From Mantis religiosa (Eukaryota; Arthropoda; Insecta; Mantodea; Mantidae), in contig CM060951.1 in assembly GCA_030765055.1 (NCBI GenBank), positions 53,394,922-53,458,921 of the forward strand: a DNA stretch of 64,000 nt. The letters are read 5' to 3'. The position numbers and the translations under genes are program-made. The notes beneath the pieces are model-generated. The model worked only from the letters and a program-made list of their open reading frames with translations. It was not told where the DNA came from and searched no databases. Below are positions 38,401 through 47,622 of the stretch, piece by piece. Each line of letters starts with the position of its first letter. Position 1 is the stretch's first letter.

Positions 38401-39065
38401 GTAATTCTTGTTATAAGTGGCTCGGATCAGAGATAGCCAAAGCTCTGTGGGCCAGTGTATTAAGAACCACCAGTCGTTGACACTTATGGTGGAAACTATG
38501 AACGTTCAGCTGGAAATCATCGCTACCAGAATAATCGAACATGAACGGAGCATTCGTTTAATGCAACCTGAGAAGTCTGGGCTGGCAGAGTATTGTTTTG
38601 ATAGCGATCAGAGAACCAGGGACGACCATCTTGGCGAAATGCAGGTTACTGGGAGCGGAGAATTAAGGAAGCTTTGGCGATTTCCTCTGAAAGGAGCACG
38701 CTTAATCGTGATGCTGGATTTCAATTCAGCTCCTCTTGGAATCCGGCCTTAAAAATGTAAATTCATCGATTCAAGAAGCAAAGATCAATAGAGCTTGATA
38801 GTCGAGTTAAGTAGTTACGTTTCTCTGACACAATTTTCTATACTCACGCCATCTCCTGACCTGGCATTTAATTTACTGAAAACAATCTTTTGTTCAGTAA
38901 TGCGAATTTTGATAGTGTTTTGTTTATGTTTATAGTTGTGTTATATCCAATATTTCATTTGTGGTTATAACATTTTATAAATATCCTGATGATGGGAGAG
39001 ATGCACACTCCCGAAATGTTGATATCTAGTCATCTTTTCACCTGGCTGGCTGTCCTAGAAGAAAG
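38401..39065 (+). mobile_element. Penelope-like element 3' end, plus-strand copy
   Basis: Inverted copy of 37545-38085. The plus-strand frame reads IIEHERSIRLMQPEKSGLAEY and continues to ...LDFNSAPLGIRP with a stop at about 38752. It is followed by a 3' region that mirrors the other arm (the complement of each block appears in reverse order). Arms are about 540 bp; the centre (about 38085-38525) carries the upstream part of only the minus-strand copy. Opposed, partly duplicated ends are a familiar arrangement for this class. Confidence 0.7.
38981..39035 (+). ncRNA. Hammerhead-like ribozyme motif with intact core
   Basis: CTGATGA (38986-38992), stem II GGGAG-agatgcaca-CTCCC, GAAA (39013-39016), a two-pair stem III (TG-TTGA-TA, with one G-T pair) and an ATC cleavage triplet ending at 39026. 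All core nucleotides of a hammerhead are present. Stem I pairing between the bases before CTGATGA and those after the triplet is poor here, so activity is doubtful unless it acts as a dimer, as proposed for minimal type I hammerheads. Confidence 0.5.
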
Positions 39066-40369
39066 TGAATGAAAATGTTTTATACTTTTCGAAAGAGACG
39101 CAGCCAAAACGTGGTTAAATATGGAACCGTAATTAAATAATTTCACGTCAAAGTGGTTCACGTGACATACATAGAGTCTGTGAGTCCCTTCGTAGAGTCT
39201 GTGAGCTAGTGCATGCAAAATTTACGTAAGTGAATAAGCTCATATCAAATGTACATAAAAAAAAGTTGCACCTAACTTAACATTGTCTCCTGAACCAATA
39301 GGAACGCGTTGTGGAACATGTGCTTATTATTGCAATCATTTTGATGTAGTAAAGTCAATGGTTGACAATTTTGATAGTTTGGCATCAATCAGAGTCAAAT
39401 TTACATGGCTAGAAAAAGAGATGAGGATATGGATGCATTTCTCAAAAACATTTGGTTAGTCGCAATTAGCGTGCGTTCTAATATTTTCTTTGCAATGAAC
39501 TCGTCTAGCTCTTAAATGAAGCAACGCAGCAAAAATACTTTTCCCTAACATGTATTGTTTAAAATGACGTTATATATCAGCTCAAAAATTTTGTCTGCCT
39601 AATTTTGGGATACTATATACAATTTAAACAACAAACAAACTATATATCCTACATTTTTTAAGATAAAATATCCTGTGAAGTCCACCTCACTCCGAATTTT
39701 CTATAATTGGTTAGTGTAAGAGATGCACAGCTATTACACGAACATGTAAATATCCAATTAAAACTTCCAGTTGATGAAAAAACACACTTCTGTGGCATAA
39801 ACCGTTTCCCAGATATGTTTGGCATTGGTTTGAATTTTCAAAGACTTGAATTTTATATAGAATGAGAACGTTATTCTCCTTTTCCCAATTATTACGCAAA
39901 GGACATTGGATTTCAAAATCACCATGTAAAGATCTATTCGATACAAAATCTTGATCATCGATCTACGCACTGCGGTCTTCTTATACTAAAGTATATAATG
40001 AAAATTCAAAATTATCTTGATTAACAGATACTAGATAAAAATATTTGTAGGAATAGTAAGCGGAGAAATGTGTCAACGCAACTCGAGCTTTATTATTTGG
40101 ATGTATATGCATATCTAATGGTGGAGTTTCTTGGTCTGTTTATATAGGGTAGTTAGATTACAATCGAACCCACTCACGGCCATCCCTATTTCGCGAGTCG
40201 GCAGACAGAAGCCGACTAGAATCCTTACCTCATGAAAGATGCTGGAAATGTTGAACTCCTGGTATCAGACAGGCAGCATATCCTGTGCAAATGTTCTCGC
40301 TTACATTCCAAAGTTCACCATTGCGTATTCCTGTGATTTCTTGCACAGCGTTTTCCCCAAGTTCCTGTA
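39066..40369. other. AT-rich region, nothing recognised
   Basis: No gene, RNA or transposon signature that I can support. Short open frames at 39711-39970 have no recognisable features. Confidence 0.5.
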
Positions 40370-40699
40370 GTATATGAGGCCTCTCGCTCGCTCGCTCGTG
40401 CTGGCTGGCTGTATACAGCCAGAAGGTTTTTGCTGCGTGCCCACCCTTTAAGGGTTTTACCGCAGGTAGGATTATTATTGAAAGATGTAGGATGAAGGTG
40501 ATGTAGGTTTTTGATTGGGAGTCAATTTTGAGGTTACCAAACTACCTTCCGGTTGAAGGAGAGGATGCAGTACTTAGCACCCATTTTTTTTTCTGTTTTA
40601 AATATTTTGTAATTTAGTTGGGGAGAAATTTAGATGCCAAACAGCTTGGAAGAATTATGAGGAGCTCAGCTTTAGCTGCTGGTAGGTTTAGCTCCTGGG

Positions 40700-43407
40700 T
40701 TATCTAGGGTGCCCGCATGCCATACGGGGGACCCGATGCAGTCTAGATCGGCGTCTAGTGGGGTCATAATTTCCCAATGATCTGACAAGGGCGCTTCTGT
40801 GAGATGGCAAACTTGCGTATAATTTTGAAGCCCGGCGCCTAATTTCATCCTCCACGTATGGAAGACCCGATGCTTCGTGGAACAACCTGGTAGGAAAATA
40901 ACGTCCCACAGAATAAAAAGACCGCAGTCCTTTATTCTGTGCACGTTGAAGCCATGCTAAACAGCTGTCTGCTGCCATGTCCCAGATCTCGTAGGCATAT
41001 AGCATCACCGGGATTACCAGCGCTCGGAAGAGGTACAACTTCATGCGGACTGGCATCGAGGTAGACCCCAGCATTGGGTACAGGGCAGCAATTGCTCCCT
41101 GTACCTTCGCCGAAAGGTCCCTGATGTGCCGGCGAAAAGTTAAACCTCTATCCAAGTTGACTCCAAGGTACTGGACAGAGTTAGACCACTCTATCCTTCG
41201 ACCTCGGTAGCTGAAGTTGGGGCAGTCTGCGGGGGTGTGGCGCTTTGTGAAAAGTATGGCGTGGCTTTTGTCCGGATTTACGGACATCCGCCAACGCCGG
41301 CACCACTGTTGTGTTAGGCGAAGATGTCTTTGAATGGGGTTGAAGGCTCTGAGAATGTGTTTGTCCTTGCAGAACAGAAACACGTCGTTAGCGTATTGTG
41401 CCATTTCGACTCGTGGTTCTGTGGGGAAATCTGCCATAAAGACGTTGAAGAGGGTGGGGGATAGCACAGAGCCTTCGGGGACTCCGCCTCTCACTGGCCT
41501 TAGTGTTGATGTTTTCCCCGCGACTGAGACTTTAAATGTGCGATGTCGCAAGAAGCTGTGTAGAATGTTGATCGCTTGTGTTGGGAGCCCCAGATGGATC
41601 ATTTTGTGTAGGAGTCCGGCATGCCATGTCGTAGAGAAGGCCTTCTCGACATCCAACGAAACTGCGGCAGTGAAGGCGCCTTCCTGGAAGCCCAGGGCGG
41701 CGGTCTCCACCACACGCAGCAACTGCTGAACTGTCGAGTGCCCAGGACGAAAACCAAATTGGTGGTCAGGAATGGCTTGAATGTCTACCAATATTGGGGA
41801 CAAGCGAGCAAGAATTAGCCTCTCGAGAACTTTCGAAAGGGTGGAGGGGAGGCTAATGGACCTGTAGCTGGAAGGGTGTACCGGATTCTTCCCAGGTTTC
41901 AATATGCAAATCACCCGGACCTCTCTCCACTCTCGTGGAAAGTACCCAAGGGCGAGGCACATATTGAAAATCCTAGTCAGGAAGAGAACCGCATTGAAGG
42001 GAAGATGGCGGAGCATTAGGGGGTCAGCCCGTCCGGCCCCGCCGACTTCTTTGGTTTGAGACGTTGGAGTGCGCCTTGGACTTCACTAGGTCGGATGGTA
42101 GGGAGTCTCTCCGCATCCTCAGGAGGGTGACGTAAGAAACGACGCACCTCCCGACGGACGCGTTCAGAAAAGTTATCGTCCTGGGGGTCATCTCTCGGAC
42201 ACATAGTACGCTCAAGATAGTCAGCGAAAGCATTGGCTTTGGCTTGGGGTTCATAGGCCAGGCCCTGGGTGCCGTGAATGGGAGAGGTGTACTGACCTCT
42301 GTGTTTTCTGAGGGCTTTGGCTATCCTCCACACGTCGCCATCCTCGACGCGCAACCTGGCCATTTTGTCCTCCCACGCTTGCACCTTGTGCTCGCGCAGA
42401 CGGACACTGACCTCTCGACGTAAACGTCTTAGGAGCACTCGATTATGTGGCGTGCGGTGACGTTGGTATAATCTCCGTGCTGCCCAGGATCGCCGGATTA
42501 GAAGAAGGATGTCCAAAAGGAGGACATCGGGATGAAGAGGAGCCGGAGCATGGACTGTCAAATTAAAGGTGGTCCGGTTCACGATGGAAGTGAAGGATGA
42601 GACGGCGTTATCCAGGGTAGAGATGTTTGTGATTTTAGGATTTGGCGGGATGGAAGTGCGGAGGCAGTTCCTGACGCCTTCCCAGTCAATCTCTCGCGTT
42701 TGAAGCGAGATGTCGTGACTGGCAACCCTTGTGTTGATCTCTGTCAACACTGGATTGTGATCTGAATGTAATGCATTTAATGATGTGAGTGTGAGATGGT
42801 ATGGTAGATGTTTTGTGATTGCGAAGTCTGTGACTGAGGGCAGTCCTCCTCCTCGCGGGTAATGAGTGGGTTGCCAGGGACCCTGTACTTGAAGTTGACG
42901 GTCCGCATCTATAAGGTGAATGATTTCATAGCCTCTTGCATCCGCCCGACGACCGCAATGCCAACGTTGATGTTTAGCATTGAAATCGCCGGCCATGATA
43001 GCACAGGGATATAGGGCTAGGATGGATAGATAGTCGTTGGGTACAAACTGTCGGTTTGGTGGATGATACACAGAGACTACCAAGACCTCTAATCCACCGA
43101 GGTGCATACTAATGGCCGTGGCCTCTAGGGTTTGTAGAGGTGAGAGCTGGATGGGCTGATAGACCACATTTTGCCTCACCAAGATCGCAGTTCCGCCCCC
43201 TGGGCGTCCCTGACGATCCGTACGATGGCAGATGTAGCCCGGAAGACGGAAACGGAAGTCTGGTCGGAGATGCTTTTCGCTGACTAGAATGACGTCTAGG
43301 GCATTGTCTCGGGCAAAGTGAAGCAGCTCGCTCCCCTGACCTGCTAGGCCGCACGCATTCCAAAATGCGAATCGAAACGAGGTACGTGACCTAGTTCGAT
43401 GCGCCAT
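40700..43407 (-). pseudogene. LINE ORF2: AP endonuclease and reverse transcriptase, one frameshift
   Basis: Starts at ATG 43407 (MAHRTRSRTSF). The endonuclease shows FWNACGL, SEKHL (Glu kept, usual Thr lost), VYHPPN, GDFNAKH and SDHNPV. RT follows: KSAGPDGLTP, SSYRSISLPSTLSKVLERL, QFGFRPGHST, SLDVEKAFSTTWH, GGVPEGSVLSPTLFN, YANDVFLF, LGVNLD. A 1-nt deletion in a C run at about 42020 separates endonuclease from RT. The catalytic YADD is YAND (first Asp to Asn, codon 41397-41399), which should abolish polymerisation, and VEKAFD is VEKAFS. Otherwise the frame is open over roughly 900 codons, the usual length for this family. Confidence 0.85.
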
Positions 43408-45088
43408 CTCGTAGCTGTTGCGTGCCTGCGGTCAGGAGGGCCATCGCCTCCATTGCCACCAGCATCTTGCTGGCCGGATCTGCGGCTGTGAAGAACTTCA
43501 CAACGAGCTCACAGATTTTCTGTCCATGTGTCTGCAGCAACTGCTGCAGCCACTTGAACACATCTGTGAGATCATGTGTAGCTGTCATGGGAACGGTGTT
43601 TGTGTGGGCGACTTGGTTGTGAGGAGAGGCTGATCTGGAACAAATGGGTGCAGGTCTTCCTCCCGCCCTTTCATCTACCATTGTTGTTGTCGGTTCGTTT
43701 TTGAGCTGGGGCCCGCTTTTGTTTGCGTGGCTGTGTGGGAGGGTTGTGTGTCTCCCGAGACGTTTTAGGTCCATCAGAGGCCCCTTGTGCTACTTGAGCG
43801 TAACTTCTTGGCCTATCGGCATCCCGCCGAGTCGTGGGCACACTGGAGCTGGTTGAGGGGACCGGTCTTGGGTCCGTCCCCGCTGGTGAGGTCCTCTGCT
43901 GTTGCTGCTGTCTCACTGTGGGCTTGTTCGCTGCTATAACTGCCGTTCTGGCAGGACAGCCGCCGTAGCAAGCTACATGTGCTCCCTTGCAGTTAGCACA
44001 AGTGGGCACATCTGTGGGCGACCTTGGACAAACTTCCTTGTCGTGGGCTCCACTACACCTCAGGCAGCGGGGTGTCCTCTTGCAGAACTGACTGGAGTGG
44101 TTGAATCCCAGGCAGCGATGGCATTGAGGTGGACCGCCAGAGCTCCTCACTGGCTCAATCCTTACTCGGAGGTAGCAGATGGTAGAGACACCATCTAACT
44201 TCCCCTCCGGATCGTTGGCCCGTTCCACTATCACGAGGACGATAGTGGGACAGGGCCTGGCTGACCCTGTGGAGCAGGTTTGGTCATCTGCCTGACCAAG
44301 CGGGGCTGAATGCCCTGGCGGTTAAGGTCGTCGATGATGTCACCCACCGGTGTGTCCACTGGTAGGCCTCTGATGACCCTCTTGACGTCACGGCTCTTAT
44401 CTAGGCCGAAGGTGAAGTAAGGGATGGACTTCCTGTCCAGTGCCCTTAGAATAAGCTGGTAGTCTTCGGCGTTACTCGCCTGGAAGACATTTCGGCTCTT
44501 CCTCCTGGTGACCCTGCATGACACCGACAGGGTTGGCATGACTTCCTTTAGAAAGCCTACCAAGCCCCGGAAGTCATCCACGATCACAGGAGGAATGTGC
44601 CTCCTGGGTGGCCCAGAACGACTGGACGTGCCAGTTGTCTCCAGGTGAGGGGCTTTTCTCTCCCTTCGCCGGTTGGTCACGGTGCGAAACTCAGCCTCAT
44701 CAACATCTGTAGAGATGTTCGATGAGCTGTGTTCCCCATCGGAGTCTTCCATCCTAGAGGATGAATGCCTTTTAACCGCAGTTCCGTCGGTGAAATACTC
44801 CTCGTCAGAGGAGGAGTTGTCTGAGGGCTCACCCTCTGAAATTTTGGCTACCCGCTGTGGTGTTTCGCGGGAACGGCCCTTGCCAGTTTGCTGTTTGGCG
44901 ACAGCTAATCTTTTGGCCTTGCCATTTACGCCCTTTGCTGGCTTTCGGCGAGGCCGTTTGCTTCCTGCAGTCAGGGTTGGAGCCCCGACAGCAGGGTGGG
45001 TGATTCCAGTGCTAGTACTGGGGATGGCTTCCATTTCTGGAAGGCGGGTTGGAGTGGAAGTGTCGGATGGTTCCCCTACCTTGGGCAT
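43391..45088 (-). pseudogene. LINE ORF1 (Gag-like, zinc knuckles), two compensating frameshifts
   Basis: The first ATG is at 45088 (MPKVGEPSDTSTPTRL). A basic, Ser-rich N-terminus is followed by an RRM-like central region (NVFQASNAEDYQLILRAL, YFTFGLDKSRDVKRVIRGL). Three Cys/His knuckles follow: CHRCLGFNHSSQFC, CLRCSGAHDKEVC and CANCKGAHVACYGGC. The C-terminus ends LLTAGTQQLRDGASN. The zinc-knuckle segment (about 44234-43680) is in a different frame from the parts before and after it, so two opposite 1-nt indels bracket it. The stop TAG overlaps the ORF2 start. It encodes the RNA-binding partner of the LINE ribonucleoprotein. Confidence 0.8.
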
Positions 45089-45795
45089 TTTGCCCTGCAC
45101 CGAAGTGCAGTGCACAGCTAACCTTGACTGTATACTTACAAGTCAGCACAGGTTTGCTAATAAGCGTGAGGTACAGAGGGCCGGACCCGAAGGCGCCTTA
45201 AAATACCGTCTTTTATGACGTTGGCTTAGCCCTTGTATCTCGCCTGGCTGATGTGGAGCTGGCCGGCTGTTTTCTTGGAGGTTGTTCTTGTCGCTCGCGC
45301 GCTGCTGCCTTCTCCTGGAGATTTAGCGAAATTGCCGGGAGCTTCCCAAGGGTCCCTCACACTTCTCTTCGAGACTTCGAGGAGTAAACATCGTTCAGCG
45401 AGCACCGCAGCAAGGCCAAACCAGCCCTTCGCAGGGCTTGGCCCTTGCCTACCAGCGCTCATCGCCGAGAATTTGCGGATCCAGTTTGATTGCTGCTCCG
45501 CAGAGACAACAACATCCAGCCTGCGAGTCTACAAGACTTCCTTCTAGACTACCAGGAAGAGCACAAACAGCACGTAATTGGGTAGATTAGCAAGGCCGCA
45601 GCCAACAGTCCCCTGGAGTGGTTTTTAGGCGCCTTTCGGGGTAGGCCCTCTGCTCTTCGAGCTTCTTAGCGCCCTAGACGTGCTTCTTTTTTCTTCTTCT
45701 ATCATTCTTATTTCCTCTACTCTATCTTTCACCTCCCCCCAACACACAGACGGACGATTGACATACAGACACCTGATTGGCCTTTGCATTCTCAA
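45089..45795. promoter_or_regulatory. Head-to-head 5' regions of two LINEs
   Basis: About 0.7 kb of GC-rich sequence lies between the divergent ORF1 starts. It must hold both 5' UTRs, and Jockey-type LINEs carry internal promoters in the 5' UTR, so opposite promoters probably sit here. No TATA box is evident. A pyrimidine-rich stretch (45687-45745) precedes the plus-strand ORF1. I cannot place the border between the two elements; the near-repeat AAGGCGCCTT / AGGCGCCTTT at 45189 and 45628 may be related to it. Confidence 0.5.
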
Positions 45796-47622
45796 ATGTC
45801 ATTGGCCAATATGGACCCAGCCAGCAGCACCACCACCACTGCCTCGTACACGGAGGTAGACTACCATCTCCTAGGCGGCGATATACGCTCATTTATGGGG
45901 AAAGAGCTCATCACAAACCCATCGATACCAATGAGCCAAGCATGCGATGACATGCTTCAGCTGGAGCTTCGTGCCAGGCAGAAGTACCTGAACAAGGCTG
46001 ACGAAAGCCTCATAAACACCGCTAAAGTCAGCAACACCATCGCCATCTCAGACTTCCGAGTCTACGTGGCCCACCGCTCCAGAATTGAGGCTATCCTAAA
46101 TCTCCTCACGAAGCACGACCACAGCAGTGCTTCCACATCATGGCAGACAGTGAAAACGAGGACCGCAAAAACGTCCCAAGCTGCTCCTTCCTCCACCACC
46201 ATAAAAACCACCACCAGCAACAAGTTTGCGCCTCTTGGAGCGGGTCTCCCTGATGAACCCGCTTCATCACAAAAGAAGCGTAAATGCTCCACAGACTCAC
46301 ATCAACCACAACCAGAGCAGATGGAGGAAGATAATCATGCTCCTGCAACTACACCAGCTGTAAACACAACACAGCAGACAGTTCCTACTGCAAGGGCTAG
46401 TCGTCCAACACCCATTTTCCTGCGCAATCCCGCAGATGCCAGGAAAGTACTATCATCTGGTGTGTCAGCAGAATACACCATTAAGAACCTCCGTGGTACT
46501 GTGGCTCTCTTACCTGCCACGGCCAACGACCATCGTCGACTTAGGCGTCATTTAGAGGAGCAGAATATTGAAGCTGTCACCACTCTGCTCTCTGAGGACC
46601 GTCACCTGCATGTGACAATCAAAGACGTGCCTTCCTTTGTTACGGAAGAAGAAGTGCGAGACCACCTCGTAGCAAAAGGCTACACTGTAGAGAGGGTCGC
46701 ACAACTGACCACCAGAGGTCCTAAACCTCAACCACTTCCACACTTCCGCGTGGCACTCCAAAAGACACCAACAGTGCGTGAGATCTATAAAGAGACGCAC
46801 ATGTTCCACGCCACAGTGAGAGTGGAGTCATATAAGCCACCACCAAGACCACAACAGTGCACAAACTGCCAGCAGTTTACCCACAACTCAGCTGGATGTC
46901 TACTCCAACCAGTCTGTGCTTTCTGCGGCGAGGTTGGACATAAGCGTGCCAACTGTCAGAGACTCGGCATCCAGGGAGCTACTCCTCGATGCTACAACTG
47001 CGGGGACTCCCACTCCTGCAGATACGCAAAGTGCCCAGTCTGGCAAGAGGCACGAATTGAGTTGCTGGCAACAAAGGACGGGCAAATGTCCAAGTATAAT
47101 GCCAAACCCAGAGTTCGTCACAACACAGAGCTGCCCAGGGAAGCCTTTAGCGGAGCACGATATCCTGGACTGCCACCGCGTACTCCAATACAGTACCCGA
47201 ACTACGCAGCTGCAGTGACTAACACAGTCAGTCCAGCTCCAGTAGCAGACAAGGTGCCGGAAGAGCAACACCTGAAGCCACCGCAAATTTCTTCCTACAC
47301 AGCTCCAACTGCAACATCCACACCGCCTTCCATGCCCCCACGGCCAGCCTCAACCAAGACAAGACAGCCTCCGGCGCCCAGACCACCTAGGGCAGAAAAC
47401 CCGGAACCGCTGCGGCCTGCTCCTACCACCAATAAATCAACGTCTCATCCTACCATTCCAGATGAGGCGTTCCTCAACACCATGGGACAGATTCCCATTA
47501 ACCTGCAACCTCTGTTTGCCGCATACCTGGCTGAGGCCCTGAGAACTCGCCCCTCCAAAGTTCATCCCTATACCATCTTTGTTCATGCCGTCCTCACCTT
47601 CATGATTAATAATGGCTGTTAG
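45796..47622 (+). CDS. LINE ORF1, Gag-like RNA-binding protein, intact
   Basis: 608 residues from ATG 45796 (MSLANMDPASS); a second in-frame ATG follows at 45811. An N-terminal region with a probable helical segment (residues about 35-100) leads into a Ser/Thr/Lys-rich linker (KKRKCSTD). A central RRM-like region follows (TIKNLRGTVALLPATAND, LHVTIKDVPSFVTEEEV). Three zinc knuckles come next: CTNCQQFTHNSAGC, CAFCGEVGHKRANC and CYNCGDSHSCRYAKC. The C-terminal tail is Pro-rich. This is the usual layout of Jockey/I ORF1 proteins, which bind the element RNA and form the particle used for target-primed reverse transcription. The stop at 47620-47622 overlaps the ORF2 start. Confidence 0.88.
   Translation: MSLANMDPASSTTTTASYTEVDYHLLGGDIRSFMGKELITNPSIPMSQACDDMLQLELRARQKYLNKADESLINTAKVSNTIAISDFRVYVAHRSRIEAILNLLTKHDHSSASTSWQTVKTRTAKTSQAAPSSTTIKTTTSNKFAPLGAGLPDEPASSQKKRKCSTDSHQPQPEQMEEDNHAPATTPAVNTTQQTVPTARASRPTPIFLRNPADARKVLSSGVSAEYTIKNLRGTVALLPATANDHRRLRRHLEEQNIEAVTTLLSEDRHLHVTIKDVPSFVTEEEVRDHLVAKGYTVERVAQLTTRGPKPQPLPHFRVALQKTPTVREIYKETHMFHATVRVESYKPPPRPQQCTNCQQFTHNSAGCLLQPVCAFCGEVGHKRANCQRLGIQGATPRCYNCGDSHSCRYAKCPVWQEARIELLATKDGQMSKYNAKPRVRHNTELPREAFSGARYPGLPPRTPIQYPNYAAAVTNTVSPAPVADKVPEEQHLKPPQISSYTAPTATSTPPSMPPRPASTKTRQPPAPRPPRAENPEPLRPAPTTNKSTSHPTIPDEAFLNTMGQIPINLQPLFAAYLAEALRTRPSKVHPYTIFVHAVLTFMINNGC

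Larger units (their letters stand above)
40370..45600 (-). mobile_element. Near-full-length Jockey-like LINE, recently inactivated
   Basis: Minus-strand element with ORF1 (43391-45088) and ORF2 (40700-43407) overlapping by 17 nt. A 3' UTR runs to about 40400 and contains a strong hairpin (CTGCG...CCCTTTAAGGG...CGCAG near 40433-40466). No RNase H domain follows RT, as in the Jockey clade. The 5' end is not sharply visible because another LINE starts head-to-head at about 45.6 kb. Coding lesions are few, so it was active not long ago. Confidence 0.8.

Noticed and set aside
40372..40412. CRISPR-like short repeats (CTCGCTCG, GCTGGCTG)
   Set aside because: Simple low-complexity repeat in a eukaryotic LINE 3' flank; no repeat-spacer structure.
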